Of a DNA stretch of 64,000 bases, positions 11,630 to 20,086 are shown one piece after another. Made by a program: the position numbers and the translations under genes. Source of the DNA: Yinghuangia elevatio (GTDB lineage: Bacteria > Actinomycetota > Actinomycetes > Streptomycetales > Streptomycetaceae); contig NZ_JBEZFP010000027.1 of NCBI RefSeq assembly GCF_040649515.1, positions 18,827-82,826 of the forward strand, given 5' to 3'. The notes beneath the pieces were generated by a model that was not told the origin of the DNA, made no database searches, and saw nothing but the letters and a program-made list of their open reading frames with translations. The first letter of the stretch is position 1, and each line of letters starts with the position of its first letter.

Positions 11630-11711
11630 CGCCGCTCACCCGACCGGAATCCGCGTCTCACGACCCGACACACGCGGACCCGCGCTCCGCGCCCTCCCTA
11701 CACTGGGACAG

Positions 11712-13040
11712 GTGATCTCCCGTATCGATCTGCGCGGCGCCGCCGGCCGGGCTGTCCTGGACAGTCCCGCGGCCCTGCGCGACGTGATGCCCCGTGCCGA
11801 GTTCGACGTCGAGGCGGCCCTGGAGAAGGTCCGTCCCATCTGCGACGACGTGCGCCATCGCGGGGTCGAGGCGCTGATCGAGATCACCGAGCGCTTCGAC
11901 GGCGTGCGGCTGACCGACATCCGGGTCCCGACCGAGGCGATCGACCGGGCCCTGGCCGAGCTGGACCCGAAGGTGCGCGCCGCGCTGGAGGAGACCATCC
12001 GCCGCGCCCGCATCGTGCACCGCGACCAGCGGCGTACCGACGTGACCACGCAGGTCGCGCCCGGCGGCACGGTCACCGAGCGGTGGCTGCCGGTCGAGCG
12101 CGTGGGGCTGTACGTCCCCGGCGGCCTGGCCGTCTACCCCTCGTCCGTGGTCATGAACGTCGTCCCTGCCCAGGAGGCCGGCGTCACCTCGCTCGCAGTC
12201 TCGTCACCCCCGCAGAGTGAATTCGGCGGCCTGCCGCACCCCACGATCCTCGCCGCGTGCGCGCTGCTCGGCGTCGACGAGGTGTATGCGGTCGGCGGCG
12301 CCCAGGCGATCGCGATGTTCGCGTACGGAGCCGGCTCCTGCGACCCCGTCAACCTCGTCACCGGCCCCGGCAACATCTACGTCGCGTCCGCGAAGCGCCT
12401 GCTCAAGGGCCGCATCGGCATCGACTCCGAGGCCGGCCCGACCGAGATCGCGGTGCTCGCCGACGCCACCGCCGACCCCGTGCACGTCGCGTCCGACCTG
12501 ATCAGCCAGGCCGAACACGACACGCTCGCGGCGTCCGTCCTGGTCACCGACTCGCCGGAGCTGGCCGACGCGGTCGAGGCCGAACTCAAGGCCCAGGTCG
12601 CCGCGACCAAGCACGTCGAGCGCGTCACCACCGCGCTCGGCGGCCGTCAGTCCGGCCTCGTCCTGGTCGACTCGGTCGACGACGGCCTCAAGGTCGTCGA
12701 CGCGTACGCCGCCGAGCACCTGGAGATCCAGACCGCCGACGCCTCCGCCGTCGCGGCCCGGGTGCGCAACGCGGGCGCGATCTTCGTCGGCCCGTGGGCG
12801 CCCGTCTCGCTGGGCGACTACTGCGCGGGTTCCAACCACGTGCTGCCCACCGGAGGCTGCGCGTGCCACAGCTCCGGCCTGTCCGTGCAGTCGTTCCTGC
12901 GCGGCATCCACGTCATCGACTACAGCGAGAGCGCCCTCGCCGAGGTCGCGCACCACGTCGTCACCCTCGCCGAAGCCGAGGACCTGCCCGGCCACGGCGC
13001 GGCCATCAAGGCGCGCTTCGGATGGGCGGTGCCGGAATGA
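11712..13040 (+). CDS. hisD: Histidinol dehydrogenase
   Basis: 442 residues. Catalyses the last two steps of histidine synthesis (histidinol to histidine). GTG 11712 gives the usual start ISRIDLRG. Zinc and catalytic elements are visible: YVPGGLAVYPSSVVMNV, GPGNIYVA, SEAGPTEIAVLAD, ISQAEHDTLA and AAEHLEIQ. A -10-like TACACT at 11699-11704 lies only 7 bases before the GTG and no good ribosome site is seen, so a leaderless transcript is plausible. It heads the his block, and its stop overlaps hisC (ATGA). Confidence 0.97.
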   Translation: MISRIDLRGAAGRAVLDSPAALRDVMPRAEFDVEAALEKVRPICDDVRHRGVEALIEITERFDGVRLTDIRVPTEAIDRALAELDPKVRAALEETIRRARIVHRDQRRTDVTTQVAPGGTVTERWLPVERVGLYVPGGLAVYPSSVVMNVVPAQEAGVTSLAVSSPPQSEFGGLPHPTILAACALLGVDEVYAVGGAQAIAMFAYGAGSCDPVNLVTGPGNIYVASAKRLLKGRIGIDSEAGPTEIAVLADATADPVHVASDLISQAEHDTLAASVLVTDSPELADAVEAELKAQVAATKHVERVTTALGGRQSGLVLVDSVDDGLKVVDAYAAEHLEIQTADASAVAARVRNAGAIFVGPWAPVSLGDYCAGSNHVLPTGGCACHSSGLSVQSFLRGIHVIDYSESALAEVAHHVVTLAEAEDLPGHGAAIKARFGWAVPE

Positions 13041-14242
13041 GCAACCCCGGAACGAGCAACCCCGGAACGAGCACACCCGCAGTGAGCCGGCCCGCGACGA
13101 GCACACCCGCAATGAACGTGCCCGCGACGAGCGCACCCGCCACCCGCATCGACGACTTGCCCATCCGCGACGAGCTGCGCGGCCAATCGCCGTACGGTGC
13201 GCCGCAGTTGCAGGTCCCCGTGCTGCTCAACACCAACGAGAACCCGTACCCGCTCCCCGACGAGCTGGTGGACCGCATCGCCGAGCGCGTCGCCGCGGCC
13301 GCGCGGCACCTCAACCGCTACCCGGACCGCGACGCCGTCGAGCTGCGCACCCGCCTCGCCGAATACCTTTCGGAGAACGGCGGCGTCCCGCTCACCACGC
13401 GCCACGTATGGGCGGCCAACGGCTCCAACGAGGTGCTGCAGCAACTCCTCCAGGCCTTCGGCGGCCCGGGGCGCAGCGCGCTCGGCTTCGACCCGTCGTA
13501 TTCGATGCACGCACTCATCGCGCGCGGCACCGGCACCGAGTGGATCTCCGGCGCACGCCGCGACGACTACTCCATCGACCTCGACGACGCGCTCGCGGCG
13601 ATCGCCGAACACCGCCCCAACGTGGTGTTCCTGTGCTCGCCCAACAACCCCACCGGCACCGCGCTCGACGGTGCGGTCGTCGAGGCGGTGTACGGCGCGG
13701 CGCAGGCGGCCCGGCCCTCCCTCGTCATCGTCGACGAGGCGTACGTCGAGTTCTCGCACCACGCGTCGCTGCTCACGCTGCTCGACGGCCGCCCCAACCT
13801 GGTCGTGTCGCGCACGATGTCCAAGGCCTTCGGCGCGGCGGGGCTGCGGCTCGGCTACCTGGCGGCGGACCCGGCGGTGGTCGACGCGGTGCAGCTCGTA
13901 CGCCTGCCGTACCACCTGTCCGCCGTCACCCAGGCGACCGCGCTGGCCTGCCTGGAGCACACCGGCACACTGCTCGGCTACGTCGCCGAGCTCAAGCGCC
14001 AGCGCGACCGCATCGTCGCCGAACTGGCCGGCATGGGCTGCGAAGTCACCGCCTCCGACGCGAACTTCGTGCAGTTCGGCCGCTTCGAGGACACGCGTGC
14101 CGTATGGCAGGCGATCCTCGACCGCGGCGTCCTGGTCCGCGACAACGGGGTGCCGGGGATGCTGCGGGTGACCGCCGGGACCGACGAGGAGAACACGGCG
14201 TTCCTCGACGCGATGCGCGCCGTACTGAAGGAGATCAGCTGA
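13037..14242 (+). CDS. hisC: Histidinol-phosphate aminotransferase with repeat extension
   Basis: 401 residues; most HisC are near 360. ATG 13037 overlaps the hisD stop. Residues 2-36 are a pentad repeat (NPGTS, NPGTS, TPAVS, RPATS, TPAMN, VPATS, APATR) before the conserved start IDDLPIRDELRG. The PLP-enzyme core is intact: LLNTNENPYPLP, ANGSNEVLQQLL, SPNNPTGT, IVDEAYVEF and SRTMSKAFGAAGLRLGY with the Schiff-base Lys. The protein converts imidazoleacetol phosphate to histidinol phosphate. The true start could lie inside the repeat; no internal ATG has a clearly better ribosome site. Confidence 0.95.
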   Translation: MSNPGTSNPGTSTPAVSRPATSTPAMNVPATSAPATRIDDLPIRDELRGQSPYGAPQLQVPVLLNTNENPYPLPDELVDRIAERVAAAARHLNRYPDRDAVELRTRLAEYLSENGGVPLTTRHVWAANGSNEVLQQLLQAFGGPGRSALGFDPSYSMHALIARGTGTEWISGARRDDYSIDLDDALAAIAEHRPNVVFLCSPNNPTGTALDGAVVEAVYGAAQAARPSLVIVDEAYVEFSHHASLLTLLDGRPNLVVSRTMSKAFGAAGLRLGYLAADPAVVDAVQLVRLPYHLSAVTQATALACLEHTGTLLGYVAELKRQRDRIVAELAGMGCEVTASDANFVQFGRFEDTRAVWQAILDRGVLVRDNGVPGMLRVTAGTDEENTAFLDAMRAVLKEIS

Positions 14243-14838
14243 TGGCCCGGATCGGCCGCGTCGAACGCGCCACCAAGGAGACGTCCGTCCTCGTCGAGGT
14301 CAACCTCGACGGGACCGGCCAGGTCGAGGTCGCCACGGGCGTCGGGTTCTTCGACCACATGCTCGACCAGCTCGGCAAGCACGGCCTGTTCGACCTGACC
14401 GTCAAGACCGACGGCGACCTGCACATCGACTCGCACCACACCATCGAGGACACCTCCCTCGCGCTCGGCGCGGCGTTCCGCCAGGCCCTCGGCGACAAGG
14501 CGGGCATCCGGCGCTTCGCGAACGCGTCCGTGCCGCTGGACGAGGCGCTCGCGCAGGTCACCGTCGACCTGTCCGGCCGCCCGTACCTCGTGCACAGCGA
14601 GCCGGAGGGCATGGCGCCGATGATCGGCCCGGCGTACGACACCACCCTGACGCGCCACATCCTCGAGTCGTTCGTCGCCCAGGCGCACATCTGCCTGCAC
14701 GTGCACGTGCCGTACGGCCGCAACGCGCACCACATCGTCGAGGCCCAGTTCAAGGCCCTCGCCCGCGCCCTCTCCGACGCCTGCGTCCTCGACCCCCGCC
14801 GCGCCGGCGTAATCCCCTCCACCAAGGGCGCGCTGTAG
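14242..14838 (+). CDS. hisB: Imidazoleglycerol-phosphate dehydratase
   Basis: 198 residues, the monofunctional IGPD type without a phosphatase domain. Metal-binding His motifs are visible: FFDHMLDQLGKHG, DSHHTIEDTSLALG and the C-terminal RNAHHIVEAQFKALARAL. The start overlaps the hisC stop by one base (TGATG), giving coupled translation. It removes water from IGP in histidine synthesis. Confidence 0.97.
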   Translation: MARIGRVERATKETSVLVEVNLDGTGQVEVATGVGFFDHMLDQLGKHGLFDLTVKTDGDLHIDSHHTIEDTSLALGAAFRQALGDKAGIRRFANASVPLDEALAQVTVDLSGRPYLVHSEPEGMAPMIGPAYDTTLTRHILESFVAQAHICLHVHVPYGRNAHHIVEAQFKALARALSDACVLDPRRAGVIPSTKGAL

Positions 14839-14918
14839 ATGGGGCAGTCGTACCAGCACATCCCTGTACGGCCTGTACGGGCGGGCACCTTCCGTGCCGC
14901 AATCACAGAAGGCGTCTC

Positions 14919-15071
14919 ATGAGTGGTATCGCCGTCGTTCTCATTGCCCTTGGGCTGTTCCTGATCGGCGGGGTCGTCTCGTTCGTCAAGCAGGGCATGC
15001 CGAAGGGCGTCATCGTGCTGCTCGGGCTGTGCGGGGCGATGTCGCTCGCGGCCGGGCTGCTGCGCGTCTAG
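14919..15071 (+). CDS. Small membrane protein between hisB and hisH
   Basis: 50 residues: MSGIAVVLIALGLFLIGGVV, a short basic loop (KQGMPKG), then a second hydrophobic segment VIVLLGLCGAMSLAAGLL. The predicted topology is two short TM helices. The stop (TAG 15069-15071) abuts the hisH ribosome site GGAGGGG, so it lies inside the his operon. I believe streptomycetes carry a similar small gene here, but cannot verify this. Function unknown. Confidence 0.75.
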   Translation: MSGIAVVLIALGLFLIGGVVSFVKQGMPKGVIVLLGLCGAMSLAAGLLRV

Positions 15072-15085
15072 GAGGGGATCACGTC

Positions 15086-15715
15086 ATGAAGAAGGTCGTC
15101 ATCCTCGACTACGGATCGGGGAACCTCCGCTCGGCCGAGCGCGCGGTGGCGCGCCTCGGGGTCGAGGTCGAGGTCACCGCGGACTACCAGACCGCGCTGA
15201 ACGCCGACGGGCTGATCGTGCCCGGGGTCGGCGCGTTCGCCGCGTGCATGGAAGGCCTCAAGGCGGTACGCGGGGACCGCATCGTCGACCGGCGCATCGC
15301 CGGCGGGCAGCCCGTGCTCGGGATCTGCGTGGGCATGCAGATCCTCTTCGAGCGCGGTGTCGAGCACGGGGTCGAGACCCCGGGCTGCGACGAGTGGCCC
15401 GGCACGGTGGAGCGCCTGGAGGCGCCGATCGTGCCGCACATGGGGTGGAACACCGTGGACGCGCCCGAGGACACCGTGCTGTTCGCGGGGCTCGACGCCG
15501 ACACCCGCTTCTACTTCGTGCACTCCTACGGCGTACGCAAGTGGGAGCTGCCGCCTTCCGAGCACCTGGCTCCGCCGCTGGTCACCTGGTCGACGCACGG
15601 CACGCCGTTCGTCGCCGCCGTCGAGAACGGGTACCTTTCGGCCACCCAGTTCCACCCCGAGAAGTCCGGCGACGCCGGGGCCGCCGTGCTCCGCAACTGG
15701 CTTGCCACCCTCTGA
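15086..15715 (+). CDS. hisH: Imidazole glycerol phosphate synthase, glutaminase subunit
   Basis: 209 residues with GGAGGGG at 15071-15077. Class I glutamine amidotransferase: oxyanion strand VPGVGAFAACM, nucleophile Cys in LGICVGMQILFERG and the His/Glu pair in TQFHPEKSGD. It feeds ammonia to HisF (encoded at 16916-17686) to form IGP and AICAR. Confidence 0.97.
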   Translation: MKKVVILDYGSGNLRSAERAVARLGVEVEVTADYQTALNADGLIVPGVGAFAACMEGLKAVRGDRIVDRRIAGGQPVLGICVGMQILFERGVEHGVETPGCDEWPGTVERLEAPIVPHMGWNTVDAPEDTVLFAGLDADTRFYFVHSYGVRKWELPPSEHLAPPLVTWSTHGTPFVAAVENGYLSATQFHPEKSGDAGAAVLRNWLATL

Positions 15716-15783
15716 CCCCCCGACCGGGCACCCGACCTGGCACCCGACTTGGCACCCGAGCCCTCCGAAGGATCGTTGAGAAC

Positions 15784-16518
15784 ATGAGCGAGACCCGTCG
15801 CCTGGAACTGCTGCCCGCCGTGGACGTCGCCGACGGCCAGGCCGTCCGGCTCGTGCAGGGCGAGGCCGGTTCCGAGACCTCGTACGGTGACCCGCTGGCC
15901 GCGGCCATGGCCTGGCAGAACGCCGGCGCCGAGTGGATCCACCTGGTGGACCTCGACGCCGCCTTCGGCCGCGGCTCCAACCGCGACCTGCTCGCCGAGG
16001 TCACCGGCAAGCTGGACGTCAAGGTCGAGCTGTCCGGCGGCATCCGCGACGACGCGTCCCTGGAGGCCGCGCTCGCGACCGGCTGCCACCGGGTGAACCT
16101 GGGCACCGCCGCGCTGGAGTCGCCGGACTGGGCGCGCTCGGCGATCGCCCGGCACGGCGACAAGATCGCGGTCGGCCTGGACGTACGCGGCACCACGCTC
16201 GCCGGCCGCGGCTGGACCCGCGAGGGCGGCGAGCTGTTCGAGACGCTGGCCCGCCTCGACGCCGACGGCTGCGCCCGCTACGTCGTCACCGACGTCAAGA
16301 AGGACGGCACCCTCACCGGCCCCAACCTGCAGCTGCTGCGCGACGTCTGCGCCGCGACGGATCGCCCGGTGGTGGCCAGCGGCGGCGTCTCGTCGCTCGA
16401 CGACCTGCGCGCCATCGCCGAGCTCGTGCCGCTCGGTGTGGAGGGCGCGATCGTGGGAAAGGCGCTCTACGCGCAGGCGTTCACTCTCGAAGAGGCCTTG
16501 GAGGCGGTGTCGCGATGA
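15784..16518 (+). CDS. priA: Bifunctional HisA/TrpF isomerase
   Basis: 244 residues. The (beta/alpha)8 isomerase acts on both ProFAR (histidine) and phosphoribosyl anthranilate (tryptophan) in actinobacteria. Acid/base Asp residues are in LLPAVDVADGQAVRL and AVGLDVRG; phosphate-binding loops are VELSGGIRDD and VASGGVSSLDDL. No trpF is seen in the trp block of this window, which supports dual use; the identification as PriA rather than HisA rests on this and on the lineage. Upstream, 15720-15760 is a short ACCCGAC-TGGC repeat. Confidence 0.94.
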   Translation: MSETRRLELLPAVDVADGQAVRLVQGEAGSETSYGDPLAAAMAWQNAGAEWIHLVDLDAAFGRGSNRDLLAEVTGKLDVKVELSGGIRDDASLEAALATGCHRVNLGTAALESPDWARSAIARHGDKIAVGLDVRGTTLAGRGWTREGGELFETLARLDADGCARYVVTDVKKDGTLTGPNLQLLRDVCAATDRPVVASGGVSSLDDLRAIAELVPLGVEGAIVGKALYAQAFTLEEALEAVSR

Positions 16519-16919
16519 CCGAAGCGCGTGACGAAGTGCAGCGGATCTCCTCGGGAGGACCGTACGAGGACGTCATCGGCTACTCGCGCGCCGTCGTCGT
16601 CGGCGACCTCGTGCTGGTGTCCGGCTGCACGAGCATCGTCGACGGCCTGTTCATCGGCGAGGGCGACCCCTACGAGCAGACGCTGACCGCCTTCCAGGTG
16701 GCCGAAAAGGCGCTCCAGCAGATCGGGCTGACGCGCGACGACGTCGTGCGCACCCGCATGTACATCACCCACGCGCGCGACTCGGACGCGGTCGGCCGCG
16801 CGCACAAGGAGATGTTCGACACCGCCCGGCCGGCCGCGACCATGGTCGTGGTGGCCGGGCTGATCGACTCGCGGATGCTGGTCGAGGTCGAGGTCGAGGC
16901 CTACCGGGGGGCGAAGTGA
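16515..16919 (+). CDS. RidA-family protein inside the his operon
   Basis: 134 residues, overlapping priA and hisF by ATGA/GTGA-type junctions. Rid fold elements are visible: YSRAVVVGDLVLVSGCT, DPYEQTLTAFQVAEKALQQI, VVRTRMYIT and the C-terminal VEVEVEAYRG. At the position of the RidA catalytic Arg (PARxxVEV in E. coli), this protein reads PAATMVVV. It therefore probably lacks canonical enamine/imine deaminase activity or belongs to an Arg-less Rid subgroup. The placement between priA and hisF suggests metabolite repair or binding linked to histidine synthesis; that is inference. Confidence 0.88.
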   Translation: MTEARDEVQRISSGGPYEDVIGYSRAVVVGDLVLVSGCTSIVDGLFIGEGDPYEQTLTAFQVAEKALQQIGLTRDDVVRTRMYITHARDSDAVGRAHKEMFDTARPAATMVVVAGLIDSRMLVEVEVEAYRGAK

Positions 16920-17686
16920 GCCTCGCGGTACGCGTCATCCCCTGCCTGGACGTCGACGCCGGCCGGGTGGTCAAAGGCGTCAACTTCCAGAACCTGCGCG
17001 ACGCGGGGGACCCGGTCGAGATGGCCCGCGTGTACGACGCGGAAGGCGCCGACGAGCTGACGTTCCTCGACATCACGGCGTCCTCGGGCAGCCGCGAGAC
17101 GACGTACGACGTGGTGCGCCGCACCGCCGAGCAGGTCTTCATCCCGCTGACCGTCGGCGGCGGCGTACGCAGCGTGCAGGACGTCGACAAGCTGCTGCGC
17201 GCGGGCGCGGACAAGGTGGGGGTGAACACGGCCGCCATCGCCCGCCCCGAGCTGATCGCCGAGATCGCCGACCGCTTCGGCGCCCAGGTGCTGGTCCTCT
17301 CGGTCGACGCGCGCCGCTGCCCCGAGGGCGTGCGCACCGACTCGGGCTTCGAGGTCACCACGCACGGCGGCCGCCAGGGCACTGGGATCGACGCCGTGGA
17401 ATGGGCCGCGCGCGCCGCCGACTTGGGCGCGGGCGAGATCCTGCTCAACTCGATGGACGCCGACGGCACCAAGGACGGCTACGACCTGGAGATGATCCGT
17501 CGGGTCCGCGCCGAGGTGACCATCCCCGTCATCGCCTCCGGCGGCGCGGGCGCCCTCGGCGACTTCGCCCCCGCGGTCGAGGCCGGCGCCGACGCGGTCC
17601 TCGCGGCCAGTGTCTTCCACTTCGGCGACCTGCGCATCCCGCAGGTCAAGGACGCCCTCAAGGCCGCCGGACAGCCCGTCCGCTGA
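16916..17686 (+). CDS. hisF: Imidazole glycerol phosphate synthase, cyclase subunit
   Basis: 256 residues from GTG 16916, overlapping the RidA gene stop. The (beta/alpha)8 barrel carries catalytic Asp residues in IPCLDVDAGRVVKGVNF and VLSVDAR, and phosphate loops VGGGVRS and ASGGAGALGDF. It closes the imidazole ring using ammonia from HisH. It ends the contiguous his block; hisI is 10 kb further on. Confidence 0.97.
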   Translation: MSLAVRVIPCLDVDAGRVVKGVNFQNLRDAGDPVEMARVYDAEGADELTFLDITASSGSRETTYDVVRRTAEQVFIPLTVGGGVRSVQDVDKLLRAGADKVGVNTAAIARPELIAEIADRFGAQVLVLSVDARRCPEGVRTDSGFEVTTHGGRQGTGIDAVEWAARAADLGAGEILLNSMDADGTKDGYDLEMIRRVRAEVTIPVIASGGAGALGDFAPAVEAGADAVLAASVFHFGDLRIPQVKDALKAAGQPVR

Positions 17687-17825
17687 CCCCGGACCGGTGC
17701 CGGGCCAGGTACGTGCACCGCATGCCCGAACGGGTGCCCGCGGGTGCGGCCGCCGCCATGCCGCGACAAGCTGGCGGGATGGGCGGCCCGCATCCCGGGG
17801 GCCGCACGGTCGGCGGAGGCGCGTC

Positions 17826-18197
17826 GTGAGCGAAGACCTGAGCGCGTACGGGGGCGGAATCGACAACAGTTCCGGCGTACTCGTCGTGACCACCAACGAT
17901 GTGCCGGGCCACCGCGTCGACTCGGTGGTCGGCGAGATCTTCGGGCTCACCGTACGCTCCCGGCACCTGGGCAGCCAGATCGGCGCGGGCCTCAAGTCCA
18001 TGGTCGGCGGCGAACTGCGCGGCCTGACCAAGACGCTCGTGGAGAGCCGCAGCGAGGCGATGCAGCGCCTGGTCGACCAGGCCCGGGCACGCGGCGCCAA
18101 CGCGGTCCTGGCAATGCGCTACGACGTCACCGAAGCCGGCAACGGCACCGAAATCTGCGCCTACGGCACAGCCGCAGTGATCACCCCAGTCGGTTGA
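17826..18197 (+). CDS. YbjQ/UPF0145 family protein
   Basis: 123 residues from GTG 17826 with GGAGG a few bases upstream. Family landmarks: VLVVTTNDVPGHRV, VVGEIFGLTVRSRH, GGELRGLTKTLVESR and ARGANAVLAMRYDV. UPF0145 proteins are small soluble oligomers of unknown function. The 140 bp after hisF show nothing recognisable. Confidence 0.88.
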   Translation: MSEDLSAYGGGIDNSSGVLVVTTNDVPGHRVDSVVGEIFGLTVRSRHLGSQIGAGLKSMVGGELRGLTKTLVESRSEAMQRLVDQARARGANAVLAMRYDVTEAGNGTEICAYGTAAVITPVG

Positions 18198-18273
18198 CCG
18201 GCCCGCCTGAGGTGCCGCGAACGCTGCGGCGCGCGCGTCCCCGCGCACCCGCGCACCCGCGTGTCCCTGCGGG

Positions 18274-19122
18274 TCAGGCGTCGAGGAAGCCGGAGGCGAG
18301 CATGCCGATGAGGGCTAGGCCGACGAGGACGCGGTAGACGGCGAAGCCGTTGATGGTGTGCTTGGAGACGAACTTGAGCAGCCATGCGACGGACGCGTAC
18401 GCGACGATGAACGACACGCCGGTGCCGACCGCGATGGCGAGGCCGCTGGTGTGGCCTTCGGTGGCGTCCTTGAGTTCGTAGATGCCGGCGCCGGTGAGGG
18501 CGGGGATCGACAGGAAGAAGGACAGGCGCGTCGCGGCGACGCGGTCGAGGCCGAGGATGAGCGCGGTGGAGATGGTCGCGCCGGACCGTGAGAAGCCCGG
18601 GAAGAGCAGTGCGAGGATCTGCGAACTGCCCACCACCATCGCGTCCTTGAGGGTGACCTCGTCCTCGCCGCGGCGGCGGCCGCGCTTGCCGCCGACCGAT
18701 TCGGCGTACCACATCACGCCGCTGCCGACGATGAGCGAGCCCGCGACCACCCACAACGAGGCGAGCGGGCCGTGGATGAGCGGCTTCATCGCGATGCCGA
18801 CGATCACGATCGGGATCGTCGCGTAGATCACCCACCACGCGAACTTGTAGTCGCGGTCGTGCCGTTGCTCCTTGTGCGCGATGCCCCGGCCCCAGGCGGA
18901 CACGATGCGCACGATGTCCTTGATGAAGTAGACGATCACGGCGGCGATCGCGCCGACCTGGATGACCGCGGTGAAGCCGACCACGGACTTGTCGTCGACG
19001 TCGATGCCGAGCAGGCCTTCGGTGATCTTCAGGTGGCCGGTCGAGGAGACCGGCAGGAACTCGGTGAGTCCTTCGACGACGCCCAGGATGACCGCGTCCA
19101 TGACGCCGATGTTCGAACTCAC
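18274..19122 (-). CDS. uppP: Undecaprenyl-diphosphatase
   Basis: 282 residues, a polytopic membrane protein of the BacA/UppP family that recycles undecaprenyl pyrophosphate for cell wall synthesis. Both active-site motifs are present: GLTEFLPVSSTGHL near the N-terminus and PGFSRSGATIS in the middle. About eight hydrophobic segments are visible. The cytoplasmic loop at ~150 is unusually basic and acidic (GGKRGRRRGEDE). It is divergent from the ArsR-type gene. Confidence 0.95.
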   Translation of the reverse strand: MSSNIGVMDAVILGVVEGLTEFLPVSSTGHLKITEGLLGIDVDDKSVVGFTAVIQVGAIAAVIVYFIKDIVRIVSAWGRGIAHKEQRHDRDYKFAWWVIYATIPIVIVGIAMKPLIHGPLASLWVVAGSLIVGSGVMWYAESVGGKRGRRRGEDEVTLKDAMVVGSSQILALLFPGFSRSGATISTALILGLDRVAATRLSFFLSIPALTGAGIYELKDATEGHTSGLAIAVGTGVSFIVAYASVAWLLKFVSKHTINGFAVYRVLVGLALIGMLASGFLDA

Positions 19123-19250
19123 GAACGAAGTCTCCTCAGGGGGTGATCAATTGGCGTGCGGATCCTTGCATTGCGAGGTGAACGGGACAAGGACTCCGGG
19201 TCAACGTACGGCTATCCGGGTGGCCGCGTCGGGGGTTCCGAAAGAGAAAC

Positions 19251-19271
19251 TGCGAAATAAATATTGCGAAA
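19251..19271. promoter_or_regulatory. Direct repeat TGCGAAA x2 upstream of ArsR-type regulator
   Basis: TGCGAAA occurs at 19251-19257 and 19265-19271, 14 bp apart, in an AT-rich patch 28-48 bp before the ATG of the regulator at 19299. The spacing of about 1.3 helical turns and the position suit an operator or promoter element. No known box is matched. Confidence 0.4.
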
Positions 19272-19298
19272 GACTTCCTTCGGTTCTACCGTGGAGGC

Positions 19299-19937
19299 AT
19301 GCCCGAGAACCCGCCGCACGATCCGCACGACGACCCGGCCGACCCCGGCGCGCCGGACGCCCGGGGCGTACGGAACACCCGTGACATAGAGGCCCTCAAG
19401 GTCTTCACCCACCCGCTGCGCCTGCGGGTGCTGCGCCTGCTGCGCTCGGAGGGGGCGGCCACCGCGTCCGGCCTGGCCCGCGTGCTCGGCACCACGCCGT
19501 CGCTGATCAGCTATCACCTGCGGGCGATGGCCAAGCACGGCTTCATCGCCGAGGATCCCGAGGCGTCCAGCGACGGCCGCGAGCGGCGCTGGATCGCGCT
19601 GAACGACCTGCGGTTCAGCACCGCCGACTTCAGCGGCGACGAGGTAGCCGTCGAGGTCGCCGACGCCGTGGTCATGACCGCGCACTCGGACATCACCGAC
19701 CTGTTCGAGAAGTCGCTGCGCCACGTCAAGAGCATGGGGTTGGACTGGCAGAACGCGTCCTTCTCCGCGGCCCCCGCGCTCCGCCTCTCGGCGGCCGAAC
19801 TCCAGGCGCTTTACGAGGAGTTGTTCGCCGTCGTGGACCGCTTCCGGGGCCGCGCCGAGGACCACGACGCGGACGGCGGGCGCCGCGAGCGCGTCCAGCT
19901 CGAACTGCTCGGGTTCCCGTACGCGCCCGCGCCCTGA
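19299..19937 (+). CDS. ArsR-type winged-helix transcriptional regulator
   Basis: 212 residues. A disordered N-terminus rich in Asp/Pro precedes a winged helix: LKVFTHPLRLRVLRLLRSEG, then ATASGLARVLGTTPSLISYH (recognition helix), LRAMAKHGFI and a wing DGRERRW. The C-terminal ~100 residues form a helical effector or dimer domain. No Cys-based metal site is seen. GGAGG is only one base from the ATG, so translation may begin leaderless. The MFS exporter ~150 bp downstream is a likely target. Confidence 0.9.
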   Translation: MPENPPHDPHDDPADPGAPDARGVRNTRDIEALKVFTHPLRLRVLRLLRSEGAATASGLARVLGTTPSLISYHLRAMAKHGFIAEDPEASSDGRERRWIALNDLRFSTADFSGDEVAVEVADAVVMTAHSDITDLFEKSLRHVKSMGLDWQNASFSAAPALRLSAAELQALYEELFAVVDRFRGRAEDHDADGGRRERVQLELLGFPYAPAP

Positions 19938-19986
19938 ACCGTCCCACCGACCAGTCCCGGCAACTGGTCCCACCAACCAGCCCCAC

Positions 19987-20051
19987 AACCAGTCCAATCA
20001 ACCAGTCCAATCAACCAGTCCAATCAGCCAGTCCGATCAGCCAGTCCCGTG
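19987..20051. repeat. 13-bp minisatellite, 5 units (plus diverged flanks from 19938)
   Basis: Three perfect copies of AACCAGTCCAATC (19987-20025) are followed by AGCCAGTCCGATC and AGCCAGTCCCGTG. Looser copies containing CCAGTCC/CTGGTCC extend back to 19938. The array fills the gap between the ArsR-type gene and the MFS gene and contains no hairpin that would make it an obvious terminator. Confidence 0.88.
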
Positions 20052-20086
20052 GACCTGACCCGCCGACCAGCCCTCGCGAGGTGACC

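Noticed and set aside
15720..15765. Regulatory repeat between hisH and priA
   Set aside because: Three loose copies of ACCCGAC-TGGC are too few and too simple to argue for a site; more likely slippage.
19938..20051. CRISPR array
   Set aside because: The 13-bp units are contiguous with no spacers and no cas genes are present.
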